Of a DNA stretch of 64,000 nt, positions 21,918 to 32,700 are shown piece after piece. Both the position numbers and the translations under genes were made by a program. The stretch comes from Rhizodiscina lignyota (Eukaryota > Ascomycota > Dothideomycetes > Aulographales > Rhizodiscinaceae), in NCBI GenBank assembly GCA_010015805.1, contig ML978136.1:248001-312000 (forward strand). The letters are read 5' to 3'. A model generated the notes under the pieces. The model was not told where the DNA came from. It ran no database searches and saw only the letters and a list, made by a program, of their open reading frames with translations. Numbering within the stretch: position 1 is the stretch's first letter; the number at the start of each line of letters is the position of its first letter.

Positions 21918-23253
21918 TTATGGAATAATCTTCGCTTTCCGAAATCTATCAAATGCAGTATACCACGTCTGTTTCGTATCCCATTCTTCCGCCTTTTCTC
22001 CCCATGTCTTCAGCGTCTTGGTCATATCCATCTGGCGATCGAAATTCAACATGGTCATAATGAAATATGGAAATCCGCCGAAGCTCCTCTCATTGCCCAC
22101 TCTCCCTGCCTGTAACCCGTGCTTCTTCTCCAATTCTCTCCACTCTGATAAATGCTCTGCCACATACTGCGGAGGCTGCGGTCCACTGCCTCCTGCCGGC
22201 GGGGGTGTACCCTTGAGCTCGAAATACTCGCAGATCGTAGGCCACTTGGTCGACCATGAGGTCGGCTTGGATGAATCGCACGTGTTGAAGGCCTCGCCGT
22301 TGCCACAGGTTTCAGGATGGAGAGATACATAGATACTGAAGCGTGCAATAAGATCCTGGCCGCTGTCGTTGGAGAGGTTCGTCCACGATATCTCTGTACC
22401 AGGGAAGGGGACCTCAGCACCGGCGCCATTAATCGTACGGTAAAGGGTGAGGTATAGAGCAAGGTGTTGGGCGAGGCAGTAGATGTTATTGTTCGGGACA
22501 AAGCCGACGATCATATCCGGTCTGCCATTTTGACGTCAATATAGCCTGAGAGGTTAAAAAGATGATAGGCGAGGAGGGTAGCATACCGCACTTCACACCA
22601 AGTCCAGGACTTGCCCTTCGATAGAGAGTCTAGCATGTCACACTGATTGTAGTAAAACATCTCAGATGCGTATGGTTCTGGTATGCGGGGAAGAGATTCT
22701 TTGACCGGTAACTCATTCGGCCATGGAAATTTGTCCAGGAGATGGACACCGTATGCCTTCGTTCCTGTAGGAAGCACGACGAACTTGAGCTTTGTTGAAA
22801 GGCTGTCAATTGACTCAACTGCTCGCTTCAGCAGATCAACGTTGATATCAATCTCTTTCTGAAAGAGAATTAGCCTTTAACGCGACGCGTTTTGGAAATA
22901 TATATACTTGTGGTTCAGGATCCATGATATATGCTGTTTACTGTCAGACAAGTTTCCTACTCCAGCTGGGCCAAGCTAGTCTCACCAAAGAAATAAACAT
23001 GAGATACAGTGTCGACATCTTTAATGCGTTTCTTCATGTCCTCCTGGACCCCGTCTTTACCCAGATCGATCCCACTGACAACCTGTAGCTTTTCGCTCTT
23101 CGGCCAAATCGCTGCATCTGCACTCAATGGCCGATTCGTGAGCGCCGTAACTTTGTCGAATGCTCCAGCATCTGGATATCCTTCCAATATGGCGTTGACA
23201 ATGGCCCAGCCAGTAATACCGCTGGCACCGTAGATGAGCGCGTGATTCCCCAT
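21918..23253 (-). CDS. PRISE-type enone reductase, copy 2
   Basis: Four exons, 22986-23253, 22908-22933 (a 26-nt micro-exon), 22587-22858 and 21918-22521, give 389 residues. The start MGNHALIYGASGITGW holds the cofactor loop. Catalytic Lys is in PTGTKAYG and catalytic Tyr in MFYYNQCDML; RPDMIVGFVPNNN and LNFDRQMDMTKT match copy 1. The first and fourth exons are unambiguous; the micro-exon (AYIMDPEPQ) is supported by clean GTGAGA/ACAG and GTATAT/TCAG signals and by family length. It is clearly homologous to copy 1 but well diverged, so the two probably handle different enones or steps. It shares a 578-bp promoter with the APH kinase gene. Confidence 0.88.
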
Positions 23254-23831
23254 TCTGACAACTGTTGATGATGCAAGAAAGTACAGAAAATATAAAGAAG
23301 AGATTGACAAAGCAGATTGAATTGAAAAAACCAAGGGAAATATTTTATCCCCTTGTGCCTGATCACAAGAGCAAAGCGCGTCTCGTCGCGCCCGTCCTGG
23401 AGAAGCCCCTCCGCAGCAGCGGAGCTTGCCCCACAGTACCTACCTCCATGGCTGCTTGCGTTGCATGAGGCCTGAATCGCTTGTCATCATGGCGACTCTG
23501 TTTGGGCCTAATGATTCTGTCAGAGCTTCCTTAGGCGTTGGTGCTGTGGTAGGTGACGGTTAACGAAACCCGGCCCGACCCTGAAGGCGAGTCTCGGGGA
23601 GAGGCCAAAGGCTTGTCCCAATTCGGTAATAACCACCACCTCGGCACACGGTGAAGCTTGAGCAATCTGAGTCTTGAGCGGAAAAGAGCCGGCCTGGATC
23701 GAATAGTGTTGCCAGCTGGAAATGAACTGGAATGATGTATTGACCGATAAGTTGTATATACTCATAAGCGTCTGAAACCGATCGTTGGGACAAGACGAGC
23801 AGCTGTCCACGATCAGTAAACCCCGCTCACG
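23254..23831. promoter_or_regulatory. Divergent promoter between PRISE copy 2 and APH kinase
   Basis: Contains a perfect 6-bp inverted repeat, CTCCGC-AGCA-GCGGAG (23409-23424), which is also CCG-N6-CGG, a spacing style used by Zn2Cys6 regulators. It is 156-171 bp from the PRISE ATG. Confidence 0.5.
23409..23424. promoter_or_regulatory. Palindrome CTCCGCAGCAGCGGAG, possible regulator site
   Basis: A perfect 6-bp inverted repeat with a 4-bp spacer, seen directly. That a Zn2Cys6 factor binds it is inference. Confidence 0.35.
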
Positions 23832-25062
23832 ATGGCTGGGCCAGTTCGACAGGCAATTGATATCCCTTCGTTGGAGCGATACATCGACAGGACCGTACCA
23901 GAGATAAACACACCAATACAACTGAAGCAGGCAAGTATTTCAATGGCTCTTCGTACCGCACCTAAGACTGACTACTATCCAGTTCGGTTATGGCCAATCG
24001 AACCCGACTTACCAGATCATATCAAGCTCAGGCAAGAAATATGTCATGAGAAAGAAGCCGCCTGGCAAGCTCCTGTCAAAGACGGCACACAAAGTCGAGC
24101 GCGAATACCGAATCCTCCACGCTCTAGACCAAACCGACGTACCTCACCCACATGTATACTGCCTCTGCGAAGATGACTCGGTGGTCGGCTCGGCGTTCTA
24201 TATAATGGAGTTTCTTGATGGTCGTATATTTGAGGAGCCGCATATACCTGAAGTGAGCGCAGAAGAGCGGCGCGAGATGTGGCATGATGCCATTCGGACA
24301 CTGGCAAAACTGCACAGACTGAACCCGAAGAGCATTGGACTCGAGACATTTGGAAGGCCCACAGGATTCTACAATCGGCAAATCAAAACGTTCAAGGGTC
24401 TAAACGAAATCCAAGCCGCGACCGTAGACGTGGAGTCGAAACAAAAAGTTGGCCCGGTCCCACACAATGACGAGATTTTGGCCTTCTTCGAGAACCCAGA
24501 ATACCAGCCGAAAGATCGAGGCGCGCCAATTCATGGAGACTACAAGATCGACAACCTGGTCTTTCACAAGACGGAGCCGCGCGTTATTGGCATATTAGAG
24601 TAAGATATATCCTGAAATTAGTCAGTGATATGGGTTGCTGACTGATTGAACAGCTGGGAGATGTCTACCATCGGTCATCCGCTCTCAGACCTGTCGAATC
24701 TTCTCGTCCCCTATACGCTCACATCTCACGTCCCCGAGTCCGACGTAGAGGCCCGTAGAAACGCACGAGCCGCTTTCAGACCCACGAAATTGTTAGCTGG
24801 TCTGCCAACTCCGGACGAATGTATTCAATGGTATGCTGAAGTTGCCGGATGGAATCCTGCAGCAGAGTTTCCGTGGGGTGCTGCATTCAGCATGTACAGA
24901 GATTGCATCATCTTCCAAGGCATTGCAGCAAGATATGCAGTCAGGCAGGCGAGCAGTCCGAAGGCATATCAAGTCGGTCAGGAGATGGAACCATGTGCAA
25001 AGGTGTGTTGGGAGTTGGTAAAAGAGGCAGAGAAAGCAAAGCGATCGACAGCGAGGTTGTAA
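23832..25062 (+). CDS. APH-fold phosphotransferase, ACAD10/11 kinase-domain-like
   Basis: Three exons, 23832-23930, 23983-24599 and 24654-25062, give 374 residues. The first intron is GC-AG (GCAAGT...TCCAG), the only join that gives [16 protein letters not shown], which is the family glycine loop. Next come [13 protein letters not shown] with the ATP-anchoring Lys, [11 protein letters not shown], and [12 protein letters not shown]. The catalytic loop is [12 protein letters not shown] and the metal-binding Asp is in [16 protein letters not shown]. This is the class found N-terminal to the dehydrogenase in animal ACAD10/ACAD11 and, as a free protein (LvaA), in the bacterial levulinate operon, where it phosphorylates 4-hydroxyacyl-CoA. 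Its partner dehydrogenase is two genes away. The substrate here is inferred. Confidence 0.92.
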
Positions 25063-25782
25063 AGCTAGGTTGTTAATTCCTAGACCGGTCCGGGAGTTTT
25101 TGGAGAACGTTCTTTGACGATTCAAGAAATTTTGGTCAAACTCAAGATGACATTTTTGATTGGTGCAAACGCCGACTTCCTGATAACCATTGGGATTTAA
25201 CCAACACGACTGTGCCAGCTCAAATCCAAACGATAAGGGTATATTGCAAGAAGCCGTAGCATGTGCAAACCTTCACAACGCATACAATCCCACAGCTCGA
25301 GCATACCGCGTGCCATGACTGCCGGAATAATGGAAGTAGAGGATTAAAACTTGCTCTTTCGTTCACAGTAACAGCCCTTTCAATGTCGTCCCATATCATA
25401 GTACGCACCTCAAGTCTCGTTTCGTGCTCACAGGAGGTTAATCGTTGAATGACTCTAGTCAACCGCCACAACACTCATACCGAAAACTCGTTTATGACGG
25501 GGATGCTCGAAGCTAACGTCCAGCGCGTCCACATGCTCGCAGAATGCTTGAATACACGTAGGATTTATTGAGTTGGTCCATATCAAGATCAAACATATTC
25601 TAGCAACTGTAGGTCTTTTAAGCTGAAGGCTTCCACAGCTGCGCTATTTCTGCTGGACGTACTGTCATAGAGAATCATATCTCCATGGATTCCCATTGGT
25701 GCCACCTCTAGCACATAGACCTGCGAAAACACACGCGTTATTCAGACAGCCACGCCCACAACAAGCGCTCCGTCCGCAAACT
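25063..25782. other. Convergent intergenic region
   Basis: Between the stops of the APH kinase and the GEN1-like gene. No gene, RNA or repeat recognised. Confidence 0.6.
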
Positions 25783-27865
25783 TCAGTCATCTGTGAGATC
25801 TATCACCTCAACACCGGCACTCGGGGCTGTTGTTTTGGGAGCGGTAACCGGACTGCTCCAATTTATTGTAGTATTCGGCAGATGAAGCTTGGACGGCGTC
25901 GCTTGAATGACTTTTGATACGTTTCCAGACATTGGAGTGAGTGGTGTGGCCAAACCTCCAAACTTTGCTATGCCATAATCGAAAGGAGGGATGCCTTGAG
26001 TGGTTCCGACCTTCGGTATAAGAGTTCGATTGCGACCTAAGAGAGTTGAGAGCTCAGGAAGATCTCCCTCGTCGTCATCATCATCATCGCCACCAGTACC
26101 GGACCAATTACTGTACGAAGAGGCCTTCCTCGGTAGTAAATCTGGAGGTCCATTTGTAAAGGAGACAGCTACCCTCTCTTCCAGTAAGACAATTGTTGAT
26201 GGGCGGTCAAGAGAAGGTTTGGTGCGATCCAAAGCTTGGCGTGAACGATCCGCAGTCGACTTGGGATTCTTCTGCGACGTGGCTTTACGCTCACCACTGG
26301 GGTCTTCCGCGCTTTTGGCGACGTAATATCCTGCAGCACTGGTGAAGTCTTCCTCTTCTTCCCACGATTGGAAGCTGGCTGTTCTAATGCGTTGAATTGT
26401 TCGTCGAATGCAGCTTGACCAATACCGCGTATGACCACAGAGCGCAATGTCTCACACTCAATCCGCTCGCAAGCTTCGCGATCCTCATCAGGCATCTCGA
26501 ACGGGTTAATGTCTTGGATAACGGCGAAGGGATTGAAAGAGATCGTAATCTCGTTTGAGATGTCCTGCGCTGCAATGTCACCTTGTTCCTTCCTCTTCCT
26601 CTTTTTCAGAAGTTGAACCTCACAGCAAGCATTGTTATGCTCTTCTCCCGGCTGCGTTGAACCAAGTTTCATGACAAGCAAGAATGGTGCAATCTTGAGA
26701 AGATAGCGCTTCGTTGCGAAGTCGAAATGGTCGGCCATGATTTGTCGTAATTTGGTATGGTCAACTGCCTTCCCCCAAGTCTTACGAGTTCGTAAGGCTT
26801 CGATCTGTTCTGCTGAGGAGACTGTTGGAGCCTTGTAATGTTTCAGAGCAAGCCACTTGGGGAAAGTTGGAGGTACAAAGACTGAGCTCCTAAGCTCTCT
26901 CAAAGTCTCAGTCAATTGCAATCTGACGTCATCTAGCTCCCTCTCGCTGCGCGTTTCGCGAAGCACTCGACCGAGGCCTGGAGCTTTTCGAGTCACAGCA
27001 AGCGCTGTCTTGGGTCCGCATTTAGGCAATCCAGCAGTGTCGTAGTCCCCTCCGGCCAGAATCACAAAGCAAAGCAGCGAATCCTGGTCGAGGCCGTGCT
27101 TCCTTGTGATCTCTTCCATGCGATAGACTCGAACCAGCTTTTCATCTTTTTTTGCCTGTTTATTTTTCCCCTCCCGGTAGTCTGTGATCAGCATAGTAGC
27201 TCCAAACATCAGAGTATCACTGTCATCGCTCCATACAGCGTCGACAATGCCAGCCTGCTGCATCCGAGCACACTCCGCTTCGGCTTCTCCAGGAGCATTA
27301 TGATGAGGTATCCGCATAGTATCGAGGAGCTTCACGAGCATTCTTAGACGGTCGTAGTCGACGCGATTGCCACCACGGCGGCCACGTTTCCAAGGACGAT
27401 GGGGGCCATCGAAGACAAAAATGGGGTGGACATTGTAACATAGGAGTCGGATGAGGCGCCAGAAGATATTCTTCTCGATTGGATTAGCAGCCTCATTCGT
27501 TTGCCCGATATGCGTGGCAGATTGTTCTATTCCAAGCTTCTCATCAGCATTGTTTCACGTATGGAGTATTGAAGAGGAGAGAACGTAACATACTTGCTCG
27601 AATCGCAGCAACTTGAGCATCGCTGAAATTCGTCAGAACAGAAGCTTAGAACTGGGGATGTAAACGCTACTTTAAGTTGTTGAATCGCCATCCAGCCTCA
27701 TCAATTGCAACCCGGAGAGGCCTGCCAGTACGCTGGAAGTGGTCTGAGGAGAGTTTCGGCAAGGAAACTTCTTCACCGTCTCCAAGCGTCTCGAAGATGC
27801 TATCATTGTTGTTAGATGCCATCAATTGAGCTATTGTGATTCGTGACCTACTAATTGATCCCCAT
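25783..27865 (-). CDS. XPG/Rad2-family Holliday-junction resolvase, Yen1/GEN1-like
   Basis: Structure-specific nuclease. Exons: 27852-27865 (MGINY), 27671-27799, 27594-27622, 26295-27526, and a last exon ending at 25783. The N-domain has LRVAIDEAGWRFNN and FVFDGPHRPWKRG; the I-domain has APGEAEAECARMQ and SDDSDTLMFG with metal-binding acids; GGDYDTAGLPKCGPKTA is the GEN1-type H2TH entry. A chromatin/tail region follows. Near 26260-26295 the frame must change: a GTGAGC donor at 26294 pairs with AG at 26260 (35-nt intron, very short) or at 26176 (119 nt); a frameshift is the third option. The protein is about 598-626 residues and ends EVIDLTDD, a classic SUMO-interacting motif. Yeast Yen1 also has C-terminal SIMs. 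Nuclear and cell-cycle regulated by family analogy. Confidence 0.88.
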
Positions 27866-28068
27866 TCCGGGCAGGTACGCGCTAGAGAGTTTGACAGATT
27901 AGTTGTCAAACTGTCGTCCGAATGGAAGTAAAGTGAAGTATATTAAAGTTCCGTTAGAGTGGAAGCGACGGCGCGTCGCGCCTGCCCGCTCGCGCGTGTG
28001 CACGTGCGCGGCCCCGGTAACGAAGTGGGTGGCACAAAAGTTGAGCCATGGCTGTAATGTGTCGAACC

Positions 28069-28088
28069 GCGAGGATGTATATCCTCGC
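28069..28088. repeat. Perfect 8-bp hairpin with 4-nt loop
   Basis: GCGAGGAT-GTAT-ATCCTCGC, seen directly. It marks the left side of the AT-rich patch. Function unknown; it could be the end of an old element. Confidence 0.5.
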
Positions 28089-28245
28089 TAGTTAATATAG
28101 ATTATATATACTAACGCCGTGTGTTTTAGATAAATACGCTCTAGTATATATTTAATCGAGCTTTTAGAGATGCTCTCGCTCGTGCTGAAGAATAAGACTT
28201 GTTTTTACTACAGCTATTTAGTTAAAGCGGGCTTAACTATTTTCC
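28080..28245. repeat. AT-rich patch, possible old repeat relic
   Basis: A run rich in TATA/TTAA steps (TTAATATAGATTATATATAC and similar) between GC-rich flanks, with no coding potential. The abrupt composition change and TpA enrichment resemble repeat remnants worn by RIP mutation in ascomycetes. It is too short and plain to assign a family. Confidence 0.3.
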
Positions 28246-28446
28246 AGTGTCACCCGCGTGCCCGGTTAGCGGTGTGCAGCGCGTGACGTAATGTGTTTTG
28301 ATTTTGAGCACTTTCGAGCTGAAATACTTTTCACTTCCCGCATCAAGACTAAACACCTCCACAAACCAACCGTTATCCCACAAACATCGAAAATAACGGC
28401 CAATACAATTCATACAGTTGAAAGAAATCTGTGCAATCCAGTGAAA

Positions 28447-29637
28447 ATGTCAGCAAGCACAGCAACACTCAGCCGCTTCGAAAAGCCCGGTAACCTACAA
28501 GCTCAATCGCCATTCTACACTATACTTCCAGCGGAGATCCGTACACGTATTTACCACATGGTACTTGACGCGTACCGCCACGCACGACTTGTGCGATTGC
28601 GCGAATCCCAATGCCGGTGCAGGTCGCCCATGAAGTGCGAGCATGAGAATCCCGATCAGCACGCCGAGCATCGCAACAATATCCTGGCCGTGTGCCAGAT
28701 GATGAATCACGAAGCCATGGCGGCATTTTTCCGTGGTAACGAATTTCATTTCCAAGTTGGAATACGTTTCCTAGACTACGGAAAAAGGGATAGAAAATGC
28801 GCCCTGATGTTCGTTGACGATCTCGCGTCCGTGCCAAAATCATGGCTCAAGGGCGTTCGACACATGGAAATCACAATTCGAGAGGACTTCAACAGGAGGG
28901 AACGCCGAAAATTTGCAGTCAAGCGGATACAAGATCTCGTTGGTATCCTGACGGAGGACGACAAGCTGGAGCTCCAGACTCTAAGGCTCCACATCGTTAA
29001 CGTTAAAATGGTCTATGAGCCCAACGACGTCAAGATGAACCACTCTCTCTCTCACAGTTCGTGGTGGCGTCCAATGCACAAATTCATCAGATTTGAGCGT
29101 GCGGTATTGCAGCCGCTTGCAGATGTGCGAGGCTTGACTTACGCTTGGTTGGAGGTGAGCAACGGCGTAAGCAAGAATGCAATATCGAAGTTGTCTCCGT
29201 GGTGCAAGACGCTGATGTCGGGGATGTCGGGAGAGAAGCAGCGCGGGAAGACATCATTGCAAGGTGAGAGAGACCCTAATCTGGAAACTTTAACCCCCGA
29301 GAGTCTATTGTGGTGTAGATGCCTCCCTCGCAAACTAGTTCACGTCCGCGATCGGTGCGGTCCTACTGGGACGTGGGAGTTCGGCGGCCTCGGCTCTGCC
29401 GACGTGATCTTTTGGAAAGAGTTGAGACTGAAGTGGGTACGAGTACAATGCGTGAGAGGGCACACGAGGGATGCCCTACAAATTCTTCATTCAGCGTGTC
29501 GAAAGGGTCTGGAACATGGTACATTTGGAGCTTTCGATTCATCAATTTCAACTCAACTGCCAATGAGGCCAGAGTTCCAAAAATACACTCATTTTTGGCC
29601 AAGACGATACCTGATCATTGTCTCTGAGACTTCGTGA
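28447..29637 (+). CDS. F-box/2EXR-like protein of unknown function
   Basis: Single open frame of 396 residues from ATG 28447 (MSASTATLSRFEKPG); the frame is open 156 bases further upstream, but that part does not look like family sequence. The start of the domain is FYTILPAEIRTRIYHMVL, the opening pattern of fungal F-box-like/2EXR proteins, followed by the usual CQMMNHEAMAAFF and FHFQVG elements and a Cys-rich linker (SQCRCRSPMKCEHE). The family is large and variable in filamentous ascomycetes and mostly unstudied; some members act in SCF ubiquitin ligases. A GTGAGA at 29262 with TGTAG at 29312-29316 could be a 55-nt intron giving a different C-terminus; I prefer the unspliced frame. Its 3' end is 109 bp from that of SPT6. 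Confidence 0.65.
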   Translation: MSASTATLSRFEKPGNLQAQSPFYTILPAEIRTRIYHMVLDAYRHARLVRLRESQCRCRSPMKCEHENPDQHAEHRNNILAVCQMMNHEAMAAFFRGNEFHFQVGIRFLDYGKRDRKCALMFVDDLASVPKSWLKGVRHMEITIREDFNRRERRKFAVKRIQDLVGILTEDDKLELQTLRLHIVNVKMVYEPNDVKMNHSLSHSSWWRPMHKFIRFERAVLQPLADVRGLTYAWLEVSNGVSKNAISKLSPWCKTLMSGMSGEKQRGKTSLQGERDPNLETLTPESLLWCRCLPRKLVHVRDRCGPTGTWEFGGLGSADVIFWKELRLKWVRVQCVRGHTRDALQILHSACRKGLEHGTFGAFDSSISTQLPMRPEFQKYTHFWPRRYLIIVSETS

Positions 29638-29746
29638 TTTCGCCATTCCTGACTAAACTCCAGTTGATGCAGTCTTATCTTACATTTTCCCTTTCTTTTC
29701 TTTAAGAAATTGTTTCCTGGTCCATGCCGTACCAAGTTCTCTCCGC

Positions 29747-32700
29747 CTATCTCCTCCTCACGCCACCAACCTCCGGCATTCGCTGCGAATTCATGAACAG
29801 CGTCTTGAACCCATTCTTTAGTGCCGTCATATCTGGATACTGGTGCTTCTGTAACTCAAATGCACCAGGCATCACCTTGACCGGCCATGCGCCCAACTGC
29901 GCATGCTGGCCCGCCTTGTAGCATAGATAGAAGAAGCCTGGGTACTTTGGGTTGATGCAGAAAGCGTACATGCTGCGCTTGGGATTCGCTTCAGCGTACG
30001 TAGTGAGCCACTGGTCTGTTGAAGAGTTAGATAAGCGCTTCTGACCACGGCAACAGAAAGGGAAGAGCATACCTGTTTGCGCCTTGCTGCCATTCTGATA
30101 CTTGTCATCCTGCATGATCTCGTCCACCTTCTTTGCCATGCTCTTGACGTGGTTGACAATGAGTTCGTCCAAGTCGCTGTAGGTGTAGCGCCCTCCAATC
30201 TTCAGCGTCTTGCCAACGCTGAACTCATTGTCCTTGTCTAGCTCAAGCACATCAATATGCTGATAGATGTTGTCCGACACCTTCCACGTCACAGCCAGAT
30301 GATCCAGGCCCTTCGAGCTTGGGCGAATGACGACGTCGCCGCGACTCATCGAGCCGAGATACTCCTCTGCCTGCGCAGCGTTAAATGGTCGGAAGAGCGG
30401 GTGCTTGATGACACGCTGTGCGCGACCAGATACGTTCTCCTTTGCGCGAATAGCGTCCTTCTTGTCCTGCGACTCTTGATCCTCATCCCATTCGCCTCTC
30501 TCATGATCATTGTCGCGCTTGAACGGTCGCCTTATCGTCTCTTCGTTGAATGAGAGCTGCGCACTGAGCTGCTTTCTATTGATGAATAGAATTTTGGCCT
30601 GCGCAGTTTGATGGACAGTGTATACTTGTCGAGGATCAATACCTCTTTCCCCGCCAACGCCTTCGGGATACTCCGTCTCGGAGACACCACCTTCAAGCCC
30701 GCAGTCCAATCGTACTTCGATATGGTCACTGAAGACCCGACGGACCTGCACCGGGACGGTCATGCCCTCGAGAAGGGACTCCCGCGTTTCGCCGGTGAGC
30801 ATGGTGTAGATCTCGTCACTGGACATGAACGAGAAGTTATGCCTCAGCTCCTCGTACGGGCTGTTGAGTTCGGCACGGATAGTCTCAAGCGTTGCACGCT
30901 TGCGTTGGTGGAACTGGCTTTCCAGCTGCACGGCATACTGTTCGAGGATGAGATCGTTCACGTTGTCCTCCTGGTTTTCCTTTATCAGGCGTCTGACGAC
31001 AGCTCCCGGTCCGCCTTCATCAACTTCGGCCTTAACGTCCTCTTCATCAAGACCTAAAGCATCTGAAGCCATCTTGCGGGCGATTTCGTAGTCTTCGGGA
31101 TGTACTCGCGTGTTATCAAGGTAGTCCGAATCGGGATCGTCTATGTCGAATTCTAGGAACAGGAAGCTTGCGCAATTGGTCCAGACTTTCCCTCCGACTG
31201 CCGGGATGATGTTCTTCTCCGGGTCGCCGACGAGCTCATCTCTTGTACGAACTTCTCCTCCGTTCTTGTCGATCGCCTGGAGTACATGTGCAGCCTTGCG
31301 CGGTCCAAGACCGCAAACGTACGGAAGGAGATTTGCAAGGTAAGGGTTGTTGACTGCCTCGTTAATATTGACGCCAACGAGGTTAACCATATCGACCATT
31401 GCAGACTCGAGATGTCTCAAGAGTTTGTCTTGGGGTATGAGATCTTGATTTGGATCGAAGCTGATGGAGATAATATCCTTCTTCAAGGCGGCGTACTCCA
31501 GCAGCGGGCTTTGCATATATTTTGCCAGAGCGATGCAGTATCGTGTAAGTGGCGGATATGAGGGATACTCAATGGCGGCGCGGTCGCTGGTATGATATAG
31601 GCGAGCAACTTCGTCGTTGACGATCAAGACTTCAACCTTCTCACTGCGTGCTTTTGTGCCGACACCGTCCTCGTCATCAGCCTCAAATTCATTGCTCCGC
31701 AGGTCAAATTTCTCAATGATGTCCTGGATGTCTTTGTAGAGCTTGCGGGTCTCCACAGAGAATCCAGATACACCAATCACGTCGGGTTTGCGTCGACTGA
31801 CAAGGTCCACAAACTCCTGAACATTCTTTCCGTCGGGCAGGTGCTTGTCCGAGTTACCAAGTCGCAAATCGGAGAACTTGCCGTTTTCAAGACACCTTCC
31901 GTCCTCTTCGACATATACCCAGCAAATTGCATCGCGGCCCGAGATTCCTTGGCCAGAACTGAGCGTGATGCAGCGCGGCCTGGTGCCCGGCTCCATGCCC
32001 TTTGGCTTGTATGGTGCTTGATCCAGCTTCAACTCAGAGAATTTCTCTCGACATGCTTTCGCCAGCGCATTTTCACACTCTCCCTTGAGCGCCTCCTTTA
32101 CACCTCTTGCAACGATCCTCTCCAACTTGCTGAACGCCTGGTCAACAGCCTCTCGCCTGACAATGTTCCATGCGTCGGCGAGCTCGCTATAGTTGTCCGA
32201 TTCGATATACTTGTAGAGCTCGCGCTTCAGGCGATCGTAACTGTCCATCTTAAGCCTGATCTCGACAAGGCCTTCCTGCTCTGCCTTCAACATACGGAGG
32301 AAGAGCTCGGGGCGGCGAGCCATGGCGGTGATATCTTGGTGGCGGAGATATTTGAACTCGTAGTACTTGTGGTCCTCCGTGATTTGTCGTGCTCCCTTTT
32401 CTGTGCGGTAGCAATCGAAATAAGCCAGCTCATACATTTTCCCTCGAAGCCACTTGCGCATTCGAGGGCTCATCACCAACTCTTCTGCAAACATCGCCTT
32501 TCCTGCGCGGAGAATCTGCGCGCCGGTAGTATACTCAGGAGGGTCTAGGAGTGAGTCTGCGAGGTCATCAGGTAGCTCAGGAGGGTCGTCGGTGTATGCT
32601 CGAGGACCAGTGTCGAGGACATTTCGCGCAAAGTTGTCTGCAGTGATGCCGAAAGCTCGCACAAGATTATACACCTTGCTGGAGCGCACTTTCTCCCAGA

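Larger units (their letters stand above)
27866..28446. other. Intergenic region with AT-rich patch
   Basis: GC-rich up to about 28065, then a hairpin and an AT-rich stretch to about 28245, then a GC-richer leader for the F-box-like gene. See the separate hairpin and relic entries. Confidence 0.5.

Noticed and set aside
28291-28446. 52-codon N-terminal extension of the F-box-like protein
   Set aside because: Sequence looks like leader; the internal ATG 28447 precedes the domain closely.
31841-32548. 235-codon antisense frame inside SPT6
   Set aside because: Shadow of strongly biased coding sequence; the sense strand is unmistakable SPT6.
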